Source of the DNA: Adiantum capillus-veneris
Lineage: Eukaryota; Streptophyta; Polypodiopsida; Polypodiales; Pteridaceae
DNA: 49,500 nt
Direction: 5' to 3'
NCBI GenBank assembly: GCA_014529385.2
Contig: CM043966.1
Location: 43,349,037 to 43,398,536, forward strand
Position numbers and translations under genes: made by a program. This document shows positions 11,279 to 22,771 of the stretch, one piece after another (positions within the stretch are counted from its first letter, which is position 1; each line of letters opens with the position of its first letter). Under the pieces are notes generated by a model, which saw only the letters and a program-made list of their open reading frames with translations, searched no databases and was not told the origin of the DNA.

Positions 11279-11592
11279 CCAAACTAAGAAAAACGGGGCC
11301 TTGAGAGTTTCATGAGGGTCCCTATTTGCTTGGTTCTGGACCTCACTGCCAAAAAGACATGGTCAATACCAAGCGAATCGGGGACTTGAAAAATTTATCA
11401 GGATCCCTATTCGCTTGGTTTTGAACCTCATTGCCGCAAAGACATGGGTCAATACCAAGCAAACCGGGGACTTAAAAAATTCATCAAGGTCCCCACTCGC
11501 TTGGTTACCGACCCTCACTGCCACAAAAACATGGGTCAATACCAAGCGAATAGGGGCCTTCAAAATTTCCAAGGACCCCTATTTGCTTGGTT
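11279..11592. repeat. Tandem hairpin array 1 (86-bp unit)
   Basis: Four units at 85-87 bp spacing (GGGG landmarks at 11295, 11380, 11466, 11553). Each unit holds an inverted repeat whose arms read about ACCAAGCGAATNGGGGNCTTGA and its complement, ending in CGCTTGGT. Hairpins lie at 11282-11335 (left arm decayed), 11368-11419, 11454-11506 and 11541-11592, with ~7-base loops of A and T. Spacer between hairpins reads ..ACCTCACTGCC.CAAAGACATGGGTCAAT. Non-coding. Confidence 0.9.
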
Positions 11593-11959
11593 ATGACCCC
11601 AACAACATGACTAATAATGAACTTGAGACGTACCACATAGCAATGTTGACAACTGAATCCATTCCATTAGTGTTGAAAAAATTGCACAAGCATAGGAAAT
11701 CTTGTTGATCAAGGTTGAAAATGCAAACCTCCAGTGACCTTCTAGGACAGATAAATTTGTGAATGAAGAGGTGCTAAAATAACAAGAGCTTGTAGTTCCT
11801 CTTTGTTTTCTTTGTTGATTTTTTGTACAATATTCTAGTCTTTTGGTAGAGGCTCTTGCTTTGTGTTGGCTAGTTGTTGCTCTACGTTGGCCGACCCTCA
11901 CAAAGAAGAGGCTTTCCCTAGCTTTTTTGAGGTGTCTCTAGATCTTCCTATATGGGCGT
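11593..11959. other. Non-coding DNA, no gene seen
   Basis: No recognised frame or repeat between the hairpin array and the minisatellite. Confidence 0.4.
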
Positions 11960-12120
11960 CTTCCTAGATGGCTCAATCTCATCCCTAACCGGCATAGTCT
12001 CCTCCCTTACCGGCTTGGCCCCTCTCTAGCTAGATCCTACTCCTTCCTAACTAGCTCCATCTCCTCCCTCGCTGGCTTCGGCTCCTCCCTCGCTGGCTCA
12101 GGCCCCTCCTTGAATCGCTC
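11960..12120 (-). repeat. ~21-bp minisatellite
   Basis: Diverged 21-24 bp units of the type CTCCTCCCTCGCTGGCT. On the minus strand they read as a 7-residue pattern EEPKPAR, EEMELVR and so on, with stops further along, so it could be the end of a decayed repetitive protein or simple-repeat DNA. Confidence 0.55.
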
Positions 12121-12218
12121 AGACTGCTAGAGTGGATTTGTGTCTGGCTCGGGTACTCTCGAGTTCCGCACGCTTGGGATTTACCTTCCACCTATCTAGG
12201 CCAAGGAGTGATCATTCC

Positions 12219-12689
12219 TCACAGCTCGTGATCAAGTTCTTTTGATGCTTTCAACCCTTGAAGGCTCTGTCTGTCACACACAAGAATGGAGAGGGGATTA
12301 TAAAGAATATTCATGGTTTTACTATCCCTAATAGGTATCAGCTGAAGCAGTCCATCGTAGCAGAAAGGAAACCTCCACAGTGTGTCAAAATCCCATGGCA
12401 TAATTGTAACGCGCTTTGATATATCCATTGCTAAAGAATTCAATGAGGTAGTCTTTTGAAAACTCTTGCATGCATAGAAGTGCATTGTTGGACCATTGCA
12501 TGCCCACTCTCCAATGCTCACAAATCTCTCGCACCACTCGCTACAATGGAAGTTGTAGGATGGTCGGTTGCATGTGCCTTTCGATTCTTCACAGCTCCTA
12601 TGGGACGCATTTGTGTCCCTCATATTGGTGTCTTCTTGCTTGAGCATGCAAGGACTCACGTGTTGCTCTTCTAAGCCTAGCCTTTTCAA
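12219..12689 (-). other. 156-codon minus-strand open frame, unrecognised
   Basis: Longest open frame outside the mobile elements of this region. It has segments that look protein-like (CSEWCERFVSIGEWACNG, VTIMPWDFDTLWRFPFCYDG) but no family I can name. It overlaps the left edge of the 267-bp duplication, which argues against a simple host gene. Could be chance, or a remnant of a plant transposon-associated domain. Confidence 0.2.
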
Positions 12690-13200
12690 GATCCAACTCT
12701 ACTAACAACATAAAATAAAATCGCACCACATTCTGAGTGAATGTTCCTTTCGCACAAGGGGCCCCAAGTGACAATGGTCAGTACCAAGCAAAAAAGAGCA
12801 CCACATGGTTCTCCCATCCTTATTTGCTTGGTATAGACCTCAAAATATAACACTGCAGAAAAGTATAATAGCATACTGCTTTAGTGTGTGTAGAGATTTG
12901 TGTCACGGGGTCTTCTAGTTTGCTCACTATTTCTCTCCTAGGCTTGGCCTTTTCACGAGCTATCTCTACAAAAAACATTAAGAAAACCCTCACCACATTC
13001 TATGAGCAAATGCCTCTTGCATGGAAGGGGCTCCAAGCGATGATAGTAAGTACCAAGCAAAGAGGAGCACCAAACACAGCTCTCTCATCCCTATTCGCTT
13101 GGTACTGACCTCACAAAATGGAACTGCACAAAAGTATAATAGCATACCTCTACATTGTGTGTAGAGATCTGAGTCAATAAAGCGTTGTAGAACAGGACAC
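12671..13200. repeat. ~267-bp tandem duplication, each with one hairpin
   Basis: CTAAGCCTAGCCTTTTCA at 12671 recurs as CTAGGCTTGGCCTTTTCA at 12938, and the shared order continues: CACCACATTCT, a GGGGCYCCAAG block, a hairpin with ACCAAGCAAA arms (12783-12832 and 13052-13103), then ACTGCA.AAAAGTATAATAGCATAC and GTGTGTAGAGAT. The embedded hairpins belong to the same family as arrays 1 and 2. Confidence 0.85.
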
Positions 13201-13969
<769 letters not shown>

Positions 13970-14344
13970 TTGTCTATGTGTTTCACCTCTGTGCGCACCG
14001 AAGCCACTACATCACATGGTTAGGGAACAATACTTCAAGGGACAAGAGTAGTTTTTAGGGTTAATTTAGAAGGCTCGCAATGCCAAAATTGGCATAGTTA
14101 CAAATTGTACAAATTAGTTGAGATTCTCCATGCAAAGTTGTGAGGTTCAAGAAATAGTTGGAATAATAACTCCTTGTGTGACCGTGCAAGGCTATGGTTG
14201 TTCATTTAATGCTATGTTTAGGCATAGTGAGTGAGTGGGCTAGATGGGTTTTGCTGACAACATTTAATGCTATGTTTTGACCCATGTGTGCCGAATGGAC
14301 ATGGGTACAACGTGAATTCTACTGACTTTATCACTTGGGTCAAA

Positions 14345-14846
14345 ATCAAGCAAATAGGGGTCTTGGGGGATTCCTCAGGCCCTTATTTTCCTGAATCAGA
14401 CTCTCATCACATGACATGTGTCAAAAGGACATGGATACAACATGAATTGTCCTAACTTAATCACATGGGTCAGAAGCAAGCAAATAGGGGACATGGGGAA
14501 TTCTTCAGGCTGTTATTCGCCTGGCTCTAACTCTCATCACGTGACCTGTTATGAACTCAATAGAGGGGTCAAAACCAAGGGAATAGGGGCCTTGGGGGAT
14601 TTTTCAGGCCCTTATTTTCCTGGTTATGGCTCTCATCACGTGACATGTGTTGAAAGGACATGGATACATCGTGAATTATACTCACATAATCACATTGGTT
14701 AGAAAAAATCAAATAGGGGCCTTGGGAGATTCTTGAGCCAGGTTCTGACTCCCATCACGTGACTTGTTGTGGCCTCAACTTACGGGTGAGAACCAAGCAA
14801 ATAGAGACCTTGAGATCAGATTCTCGAGGCTCACTATTTGCTTGGT
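14345..14846. repeat. Hairpin array 2
   Basis: Five more members of the hairpin family: 14345-14397, 14475-14526, 14573-14633, 14703-14744 (right arm truncated) and 14791-14846. Starts are 130, 98, 130 and 88 bp apart. The last has near-complete arms AACCAAGCAAATAG..ACCTTGAGA and complement. Spacers contain CTCATCACRTGACNTGT and GGACATGGATACA.C.TGAATT, so the spacer differs from array 1 while the hairpin is kept. Confidence 0.85.
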
Positions 14847-15125
14847 TTTGACACCAAATACTGATCAATATATAATAGTAGTTTTGGCTTGCGTTTTCTT
14901 TCAGACATGGGGAACATAGTCTTAGAGACGACGAGGTGATAGCCAGTTTTCAAAGACCTCGATTGTGGGTACTAACCCCAAAGAGGAGCATTATAAGATA
15001 AATAATAATAATAATAATAATGAAAACCGTTTTCACAAATTACAGGGCCGCCACCTCCTTGTGCTCACAAAGTGGCCATCGCCCTCCTCCCCTCTCCCTC
15101 TTGCATGGCACCACCAACCTAGGCC

Positions 15126-15126
<1 letters not shown>

Positions 15127-15213
<87 letters not shown>

Positions 15214-15233
15214 CGGCACAACATGACATCAAT

Positions 15234-15269
<36 letters not shown>

Positions 15270-15361
15270 AACAAACAATTCAACTCTCTCTCTCTCTCTC
15301 TCGTTTTGTGTCAACAGAAGGCGAAATTCAGCTCTCTCTCTCTCTCTCTCTCTCTTTCTTT

Positions 15362-15404
<43 letters not shown>
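15127..15404. repeat. Composite (CT)n/(CA)n microsatellite in B 5' LTR
   Basis: (CT)n 15127-15211, (CA)n 15236-15264, (CT)n 15284-15302 and 15331-15355, (CA)n 15363-15404, separated by unique pieces (GGCGGCACAACATGACATC) also found in the 3' LTR. A short (AAT)n lies at 15000-15020. Confidence 0.95.
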
Positions 15405-15407
<3 letters not shown>

Positions 15408-15762
15408 ATGAACACATACATGTACATACACATACATACACTACACACATAAGCACACACACACAATCACATACGCACCAACATCGCACACACACGACAC
15501 TACAAGAAGGAAGGAAGCAAAAAAAAAAAGAAAAAAGAAAAAAAGAAGATTGACATTGAAGCATTGACAAACGAATAAGGACAAAAAACACGCAACGGCA
15601 ATAGAAAATCAAAGAATGATGCCAAAGGCATGCCCCAACTACCTTTGTAAAGACCATTTGTATACTCCACCTCTCTCTAGGTGATGGTCACAAAGGCCAA
15701 CCTAGGAGAAAATCATTTTCTTATTTCTCCCAAAACAAAGCACCAATCAACCGTCTAGGACC

Positions 15763-15985
15763 TGCTTTGTGTCTCCAGCTTAGGACCTCAAACCTATTTA
15801 GTTTATACTAAACTAAGTAGCCTGCACCTATCAAAGAGCACTGAGAGGTCACTATCATGGATGATTGCATGCTTTGTCTCTCCAACTTAGGGCCCTAAAC
15901 CTAAGCAATTTATACTAAACTATGCATCTCACACCTATAAAAGAGCACTGAGAGGTCACTACCATGGACTGTCAGCACTTGAAAG
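15763..15985 (+). promoter_or_regulatory. Element B LTR promoter, tandemly duplicated
   Basis: A 107-bp block occurs twice (15763 and 15870). The downstream copy has CCTATAAAAG at 15934 followed by AGCACTGAGAGGTCACTA, a good TATA-type promoter and start region. In the upstream copy the TATA reads CCTATCAAAG (15827). The 3' LTR of B has a single copy with CCTATAAAAG at 26788 and element C has CCTATAAATT at 40195, each followed by GCACTGAGAGGTCACTA. Confidence 0.75.
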
Positions 15986-16083
15986 AGAAGTCATACACAC
16001 ACACACACACACTGATCCAAGGGTCACTACACACAGGAGTAGGATCTCTGAACACATGAAATTTCCCTAGAGAATGCACTATA

Positions 16084-16084
<1 letters not shown>

Positions 16085-16143
<59 letters not shown>
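16085..16143. repeat. (CT)n microsatellite in B 5' LTR
   Basis: About 29 CT units; the 3' LTR has the corresponding tract at 26936-27017. Confidence 0.98.
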
Positions 16144-16145
<2 letters not shown>

Positions 16146-16300
16146 AGTGTGCTGTGTTAGGGATATTTGAATCGCTATTGTTCGGTAATTGGCCGCTTAA
16201 AGCTAGATGGTGCCCCTTGTTCACCCCCTGTGACGAGTTCTGCATGCACGGGCCTGTCGTAGAGGCCATTGGGGTTTGTTTTGCACTTGCGCTTGTCATT

Positions 16301-16318
16301 TGGTGCCCCCATTGAGGA
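16301..16318 (+). other. Element B primer-binding site candidate
   Basis: TGGTGCCCCCATTGAGGA two bases after the LTR end TCA. Element C has TGGTGCCCCCACTGAGGA at the same place. Position and TGG start fit a tRNA primer site; the tRNA is not assigned. Confidence 0.65.
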
Positions 16319-16373
16319 GAGCTTCTCAAAATCCTTTAGTTTGCAAGGCTGAAGACGATGCACATCGTCAACC

Positions 16374-17580
16374 ATGGGCGAGTGGCTACGGAAGTTCTCC
16401 AATTGGAGAATGGAGGAGGAAGAAATTGAAGAGGCACTAAGAGCCTTCATCAAAGTGCTGGTGCTGGGATACACCGTCGTCAACATCTAGGAAGTAAGTT
16501 CTCCATCTTGCATCTCTCATTCTAGCTGTGAATCAAGAGCCACCAGAGGGAGGGCAGCAGGCTCCTCTCATTGCGGTCACCCAATGCACTCTATCAATGA
16601 GTTCCATCAACAGAAGTAAAGAAGAAGCAGAAATCCTCTACATCAACGTCCACCGCAAAGAAATTGTCCATATTAAGGAAGGAAAGAGGTTAGTAAAGCC
16701 TCTCTTCCCCAAGGAATCTAAAAATAAAAGTGTAGCCTCGGTTCCTAAGTGGCCTAAAGGGGCTACTCGTGCCAAGGAAAAAGGAGGAATAGGCCAATCC
16801 TAAATCACATGACCCCCAAGGAAGAAGAAACACCTAGCCACGTGAGTGCTTTGAGTTTGGCTCTAGAAAGCAGAATCGTGCCTAGACTGCTAGAGAGAAA
16901 GTCATCCAAGGTAAAGAGGCGGAAGATCGCCTATCTATTTGTGGCACGCATGTGAGTGTTGCCAGTTCACTTCGACAACCCCAAAGCGGGGGTGATAAGG
17001 AGGTTCCCATGCCCTAGAGAAGAGTTGTTTGGCTATTGTCATCATTGTTTGGGAAGGCGGATAGAGGGCCTTCCTTCTCTCCCCCTACAACTCATCTTGA
17101 AGAAACTGTCTACCACGGGTGAAACACAGTGGGCCAAAGATGAGCTACAATTAAATGGTGTGGAATTCATGCAACGAGCCGATTACAGTAACTACTTGCA
17201 ATGTTGCTAGCTAAAAGGCTAGGAGTGGTCAAACACATTGCCATCATACATGCTGAGCAATGAAGGGAAGGTAGATCCTATGAAGGGTGATGACCTCCTG
17301 TGGATGTGCCTACTTGTCAACACCTGCATGGTAAGGGTATAAGTGAGTAGTCTACACTCTGTGCATCATGGATAACGGACCAACCGCTTCTCCATTTAGA
17401 TTTCTACAACACATGCACGTACATATATATGTAGATAGGAAGATCTTCTATTAGCAGAAGGTTGTGTTCTTGTTCGGTGTTGCTGTGCTAGGAGAGATCC
17501 TTAGCTCCCCAAATCCCATTATCCTCCTCGTGTTGGATTACCATCACTCCGTTAACGTTTCAATTTTCATTATGCTTTGA
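16374..17580 (+). pseudogene. Element B pre-gag coding region
   Basis: Conserved with element C at the protein level, upstream of gag. Segments: ATG at 16374 with WRMEEEEIEEALRAFI; about 16620-16800 with ILYINVHRKEIVHIKEGKR and PLFPKESKN and KWPKGATRAKEKGG; 16975-17210 with RRFPCPREELFGYCHHCLGR and DELQLNGVEFMQRADY; 17365-17560 with MDNGPTASPFRFLQHMHVH and LVLDYHHSVNVSIF. Frames change between segments, by decay or by introns (a GTAAGT follows the first). Tat-group elements are known to carry an ORF before gag; this may be its counterpart, function unknown. Confidence 0.6.
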
Positions 17581-17682
17581 TCTATCCACCCAACCTTGTA
17601 AGAAAGCCACTATAAGCCACTAAGTTACTTATGTTTAAGAAAAGAAGGAAAAAAAAAGAGAGTTTGAAATCTTGTTTTGCAA

Positions 17683-18730
17683 TGGTAAAAGTTTCCTTCC
17701 CAACCTTCATTGATAAGGTGGAGGAAGATGCTTCGGATTTCTTAGATAGTCTTGAAATAGCATGTATCATCTCTGGAAGGGATGACGATGCTTCACGTCT
17801 GTGTATTTTTTCACTGTCACATGAAAGTGGAAGCAAGATCATGGTACAACGCCTTGGTGCAAGCCACCAAGGAGAGGTGGGACCTGCTAAGGCACTTTGG
17901 AGAAGGCACCACATTGAAGAAATTGTGGCAATTGCTGATGGAGTTGAAGCAAGGAAGTATGGATGAATATGCAACCATACAAATTGAAGTTCATGGATCT
18001 ATGGGGACGATGGGTTGCATCACTGAGGGAGGGCAAAGGGGCACCCAATTTTCTAAAGAAAGACTGGTTTGTGGATGGTTTATGACCAATCCGTAAAGAG
18101 AAGGTGAAGGGAAGGTTTCGTGCTACGTATGAGGTAGCAGTTGAAGTAGCCCGCCTTAAAGATAAGAAATTGCGTATACAAGCCAGGACTACCGAGGAAG
18201 AGAAATCGGGACCCAACCACACCTAGCCGCACCTGTAGGAGTAGTCCAGAGGAATCAACCACATGAACTGGTTGAAGATCAACAAGACCTGGTGAACCGA
18301 ATCACCAACCAGTTAGAGAATCGTTCAGTACATCTGGTGCAGCAAGGGCATGCACCTGTCAGAAATCCAGAGCAAGGAAGAGGACAACAAAGACAGAATC
18401 AAGACTGCCATTGTTACAAATGTGGAGAGGATGGCCATGGCATGTACTACTGGCCTCATCCAAGAAGTCAAAACTTCAAAAGAGGAGTAAGGTAGAATCA
18501 AATTTCTTCACCAAGGGCAAGGCCATCACCGCCCAAGCAACCGGAGCCAATTCCATCGGTCCAAATCCTTCGACCGCCCTTAGAACCACCATCACCACCA
18601 CCACCACCGAAACCTCTCATTCCACCACCTACTGGAAACCAAGCAGTGAGTGTCATTAGTCTTGTAGCTAAGGCAAAGGCAAAGGTAGAAGAGCGTATCA
18701 AAGAGAAGGACAAAGGAAAGGAAAAGTAGA
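17683..18730 (+). pseudogene. gag: Element B gag
   Basis: Capsid protein of element B. ATG at 17683 begins MVKVSFPTFIDKVEEDASDF, parallel to element C at 42163. After a frameshift near 17815 it reads HMKVEARSWYNAL.QATKERW and GEGTTLKKLWQLLMELKQG, the W-x-x-L and F-x-x-x-F pattern of Retrotrans_gag. Another shift near 17985 and a stop at TTATGA (18080) follow. The zinc knuckle at 18412-18453 is C-x2-C-x4-H-x4-W: the last Cys codon has become Trp. A proline-rich stretch ends the region. Inactive. Confidence 0.8.
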
Positions 18731-18734
18731 AGAA

Positions 18735-19460
18735 GTGGATGCCATGGGAGTGAAGCGTGCTAGGCACAAAGAGGCCTCTCAAAGGGAGAAAAATATGAAA
18801 GGAAAAGGAGAGTCTAGCAAGCATGCATTTAAGCCTCGGTGGAAGATCGACATCGTGGATTTTTTGTTGGGCGAGTATGCTAAACCATATGACCTAGTTC
18901 AAGATGTTTTGATGCAGGGTCCAAAAATAACCTGGCCCCAATTACTCCATCTTGCACCAAGGATAAGTAGACAATGGATGAAGATGGTAAGTACTAGAAA
19001 GTCAAGACCAAGGATAGGTGGGGATATCTCTGGGAGGAATCTAGAAGATATCATACCTATCGTGGATTCCCACATTAAGGGGCAACATATCTCAAACATC
19101 TACATGGATGGTGGTGCACAAATATGCGTCATGAGTGAGAAAATGATGCACCATCTAGGCCTAGAGGTAAGTAGGCCGACACCTTGCCGAGATAAAATGG
19201 CAAATAATGTCAAAGCGAAGTGTGTAGCATTGTGAATACAGTCAAGGTGAAGACATTCAACACGGAAGTGGAGGTAGACATTTTTGTCATGCCACACAAA
19301 GGGGAGGGCTACCCTATCATCGAATACCATGGCTCATGGGTATGGAGGCTAAGCAGGACTGGAGCACTGGAATGATTTAGATGAAGGATGCTAAAGGAAA
19401 GCACATATTCTATGACATGAAGATTGGCAAACAACACAACATGATCTTGGAGGCATTGGA
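18735..19460 (+). pseudogene. Element B aspartic protease region
   Basis: Open frame 18735-19235, then shifted. An N-terminal conserved block (RPRWKIDIVD-like, KPYDLVQDVLMQGPKITWPQ) precedes the protease with MDGGAQICVMSEKMMHHLGL at about 19104-19165. The catalytic Asp codon is at 19107, in a DGGA context that I also associate with Tat-group proteases. A single-base loss near 19232 breaks the frame; downstream VEVDIFVMPHKGEGYPII and a CAG-to-TAG stop (19378) are seen against element C. Confidence 0.75.
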
Positions 19461-19462
19461 AG

Positions 19463-20460
19463 ATGAATTCACCAGTGACTCTTCGACCACCTCGGGAGAA
19501 GAGACGACAACAACATCCAAAGATATTGACACAGTCTGAAGCACCACCAAAGAACCAAGAGGGACCATCAGATACGCAACCCTTGGTGGATACGAGTAAG
19601 TTACATCGTATGCTCTCCAGTGAGTTAGCTAGTGAAGAGAGAGAAGAATACATCTCTATTCTCAGTAACTTCACCACACTTTTCATTGATGGTTATGACA
19701 AGATCACAAGCATCACAATGGTGCAACACTGCATAAGAATCAAGGAAGGAAGTAATCTTGTAGTGCAAAGGCTCAGAAGGCTTGGGATAATTTAGCAAGA
19801 GGCATTGCTCAAAGAGGTAAGCAATTTGCTACAGGAAGGTTTCATTTACCCCATCGAAGACTTAGCGTGGATCTATCCAGTGGTGGTCACGCCAAAGAAG
19901 AACGGTAAGTGGAGATTTTGTGTACACTACAAACCTCTCAATGCAAAAACAAAGAGGGATCATTTTCCCCTCCCATTCCAAGACGAGATTCTCAACAAGG
20001 TAGCAGGTCATGAGCGCTACACAGTATGTGATGGCTACTCACGCTACTTCCAGATTAGCATTGCAGAAGAAGACCAGAAAAAGACAACCTTCATAACACC
20101 ACGGGGATGTTTTGATTACAGAGTAATGCCTTTTGGCCTCACCAACGCTCTGACCACATTCCAACGCTATGTAACTTTTGTCTTCCAGCCATACTTTGGT
20201 AAGTCAATACGGGTTTTCATAGCAGATGATTTTTGCATCTACAGCTCTCGCTCCCTCCATTTGAGCAAGGTCTATGATGGCCTGGCTAGGCTATAAACCT
20301 TGGGTGGCCGGCTTAACGTAGATAAGTGTCACATTGGTGAAAGCAAGGTCACTCTTCTTGGCATGTAATTTCAGCAAAAGGGATTGAGGCTGACCCAAGC
20401 AAGGTTCAAGCTTTAGTGTCTTTATCATCACCCACAATAGCTAAGCAATTGTTCTTTTTC
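19463..20460 (+). pseudogene. Element B reverse transcriptase
   Basis: Readable in frame 19463-19795 and 19805-20296, with a Gln-to-stop at 19793. Contains YDKITSITMVQHCIRIKEGS, FIYPIEDLAWIYPVVVTPKK, GKWRFCVHYKPLNAKTKRDH (finger and palm), VCDGYSRYFQISIAEEDQKK with the first catalytic Asp, and PFGLTNALTTFQRYV. The catalytic pair at 20225-20230 reads FIADDF; element C reads FIDDF, so B has one extra Ala codon before the two Asp. A further stop at 20294 (CAA in C). Inactive. Confidence 0.9.
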
Positions 20461-20890
20461 CTTCAAAAGGTGAGGTATTTGAGCAGGTTCATTCACTTGC
20501 TCTCTCAAGTGGTTCTCCCTTTACAACAAGTCATCCCTAGAGATGCCTTCCTATGGAGTGAAGAAAATGAGCAACAGTTCAACGAAGTAAATCAGATCCT
20601 GGCTTCACTTCCCACCATTGCACCCCCTAGATGGGATGAACCATCTTATGTTAACCCCAGTGTAGGAAGTGATACACTTGGGGACGTACTATTGCAAAAG
20701 GACCCCCAAACCTCTTTCATGCATCCTCTCTACTTCTCTAGTGATGTCATGAACCCATCAGAAAAAGGATTCACCACGGTAGAGCACATGGCGCTTGCAT
20801 ATATGTTTGCCACTACAAAGTTCCGCTCTTATTTATTGCCTAGACCCTTTGTAATTATGACAATGAAGAAGTATTTTTGTATGTAATGCA
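20461..20890 (+). pseudogene. Element B connection and first RNase H
   Basis: Open frame 20416-20886. VRYLSRFIHLLSQVVLPLQQ is the gypsy connection motif; RDAFLWSEENEQQFNEVNQI follows. The RNase H part shows SVGSDTLGDVLLQKDP, PLYFSSDVMNPSEKGFTTVE and PFVIMT. The Asp expected in the first strand reads N or S (YVNPSVGSD). Frame is lost after 20886. Confidence 0.75.
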
Positions 20891-21050
20891 ACACATGGAT
20901 GTCTCATCTAGAATCTCTAAATGGCTCGTGATATTACAAGAGTTTGATTACACTATGCAAGTGGAGAACTCCACCATATCCACTCTAGCAGGTATTCTTA
21001 CTCATCGTCACTATGAGAAGAAGCTAAAGGTCAACACAAAAGGCAAATGA

Positions 21051-21443
21051 GTGACACCAATGGTGGAAGTTCCTAAGCTAGAAGGAGCTCAATCTCTTTT
21101 CTTTGATGGAGCTTACAAAAGGACAATGGACCAGGATGAAGCTGACATTGTCATTTTCAATGAGCAATGGGAAAAGGTCTTCTGTATTGGGCAGTTACTA
21201 CACTCACACTCCAACAACAAAGCAGAGGACGCATACCTAATTCTTGGATTAGAACAATGTGTTTTGCAAGGTTTTCAACACGTAAATGTGTTTGGCGATG
21301 CCATGCTCTTGATAAAACATATAAATGGAACTTGGGTTTGTAAAAATTGGGTTTTTCTTGGCCAATTATGCCAAGTTAAGGATATTTTAAGTTTAAAGCA
21401 GTGCAATTATTTCATGTCCCTAGGGCAAAAAATCAAGAAGTAG
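21051..21443 (+). pseudogene. Element B second RNase H-like domain
   Basis: SLFFDGAYKRTMDQDEADIV carries the first Asp, LLHSHSNNKAEDAYLILGLE the Glu (NNEAEY in element C), and HVNVFGDAMLLIKHINGTW the next Asp (GDA or GDS motif). This D..E..D pattern and its place between RNase H and integrase match the additional RNase H domain described for plant Tat-group gypsy elements. Stops and shifts at the C-terminal end (after 21443) separate it from integrase. Confidence 0.8.
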
Positions 21444-21599
21444 ATGCTCTAGCCAAGGAAAGAATACAAGGTGTTCCCATAGGAGCAATCAAACTAAAGC
21501 TGCCCCTCTTTCAGGGTAATGATGCTATGCCTAATATCATCAGCTTCTTAGATACAAGAGAATGTCCTAAAGGGTATATCAAGGGCCAAAAACAATGAC

Positions 21600-22771
21600 C
21601 TGTCGAAAGGCAACAAGATACAACATTAAAACAACATCTTGTACTGCAAGGGCAAAGACTAGATCCTCAGGCAAGTGCCAATCTCCAGTGAAATCACGGA
21701 GGTGATCTCAAGTTTCCATGATGGTATTGTAGCGGCCACTTTTCTCTAGATATTACTAGTAGGAAGATTCTATAGGCAGGATTTTGTTGGCCTAGTCTGA
21801 ACAAGGATGTGTATCATTGGTGTAAAACATGCAGAGGTTGTTAAGTATCTAGTGATCGAACACTAACCTATGAGCCACAGACTCATATTATCTCATATGG
21901 CCCGTTTGAGAAGTGGAGAATAGATGCAATTGGTCCTTTACCAAGGTCCCAATTGGGTAAACTATACGTTCTAATTGGTGTAGACTACATGACCCGATGG
22001 GCGAAAACAGCAGCCACCACACGCATTACAACCCAAGAGGTGGCGAAGTTTATATTTTTGAGCACATTTGTTGTCGCTTTGGTACAACTCTGGAGATAAT
22101 ATCTAATAGAGGACCAGGTTTCAGAGGCGACTTGGTGGGAGAACTGATGAAAAAGCTAGGCATCGACACACATCGGCACTTAACTCCATACTATCCATAG
22201 TTCAATGGTCTAATGACAAAGGTAAACGTCATGATCTATAAGATCATCACAAAGCAGGTGAATAACCACACAAGTGATTGGGATAAGCATCTCATGGCCG
22301 CTCTTTGGGCCTACCGCATGACATTCCAAACATCACTAGGTTTCACCCCTTTCCATCTGGTATATGGAAAAGAGGCCATTCTACACATCGAGGTGCAGAT
22401 AGCCAGCTTGCAAGTCATGGCTAGCCAGTTATTACAGCACCCAATTACCCGTCTTCGCAACCACATCTTGGATCTAGAAAGGCTTCAGTTAGACAGGGAA
22501 GATGCGATTAACTACTATATGACGCAAGCAGAACAACACGGGATCCCATTCAATCAAGGGCTTAAGGAAAAGGGCCTGAAGAATAGCATGTTAGTATTGA
22601 GATACGACAACAGATTTGACACTAGGAAAGATAAGAAGTTTCAGCCCAAATGGGAAGGGCCATTCATTGTCAAAAGGCAATACACCAATGGTAGCTACAA
22701 ATTGATGGAAGCATATGGTCGAATTCACAAGACCAGATTCAATGGATGGAGGCTCAAAAGGTACTTCTTAA
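21600..22771 (+). pseudogene. Element B integrase, 5' main part
   Basis: Zinc-binding region around 21700-21850 is badly broken. The catalytic core is readable as RIDAIGPLPRSQLGKLYVLI (about 21917-21975), FGTTLEIISNRGPGFRGDLV (Asp to Asn, about 22080-22135), and LTPYYP then stop at 22198 (CAA in element C). From 22213 the frame is open: NVMIYKIITKQVNNHTSDWD, AALWAYRMTFQTSLGFTPFH, VLRYDNRFDTRKDKKFQPKW and GRIHKTRFNGWRLKRYFL, where it is cut by the TTAA transposon. The last residues resume at 24115. Confidence 0.85.

Larger units (their letters stand above)
14938..16298 (+). repeat. Element B 5' LTR
   Basis: Starts TGATAGCCAGTTTTCAAAG (element C: TGATAGCCGACTTTTGAAAA). It contains composite CT/CA microsatellites, GTGATGGTCACAAAGGCC, a duplicated promoter block, and ends GGGGTTTGTTTTGCACTTGCGCTTGTCA. 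The second half matches the B 3' LTR (26390-27180) closely. Confidence 0.85.

Noticed and set aside
11295-11592. CRISPR-like array, because of regular repeats and spacers
   Set aside because: Spacers are repeats of one another, units are 86 bp with internal inverted repeats, there are no cas genes, and the context is plant nuclear.
18070-18120. Programmed frameshift at the end of gag, as both B and C change frame nearby
   Set aside because: Base alignment shows one extra base in C only; B keeps the frame with a single TGA, so this is ordinary decay.
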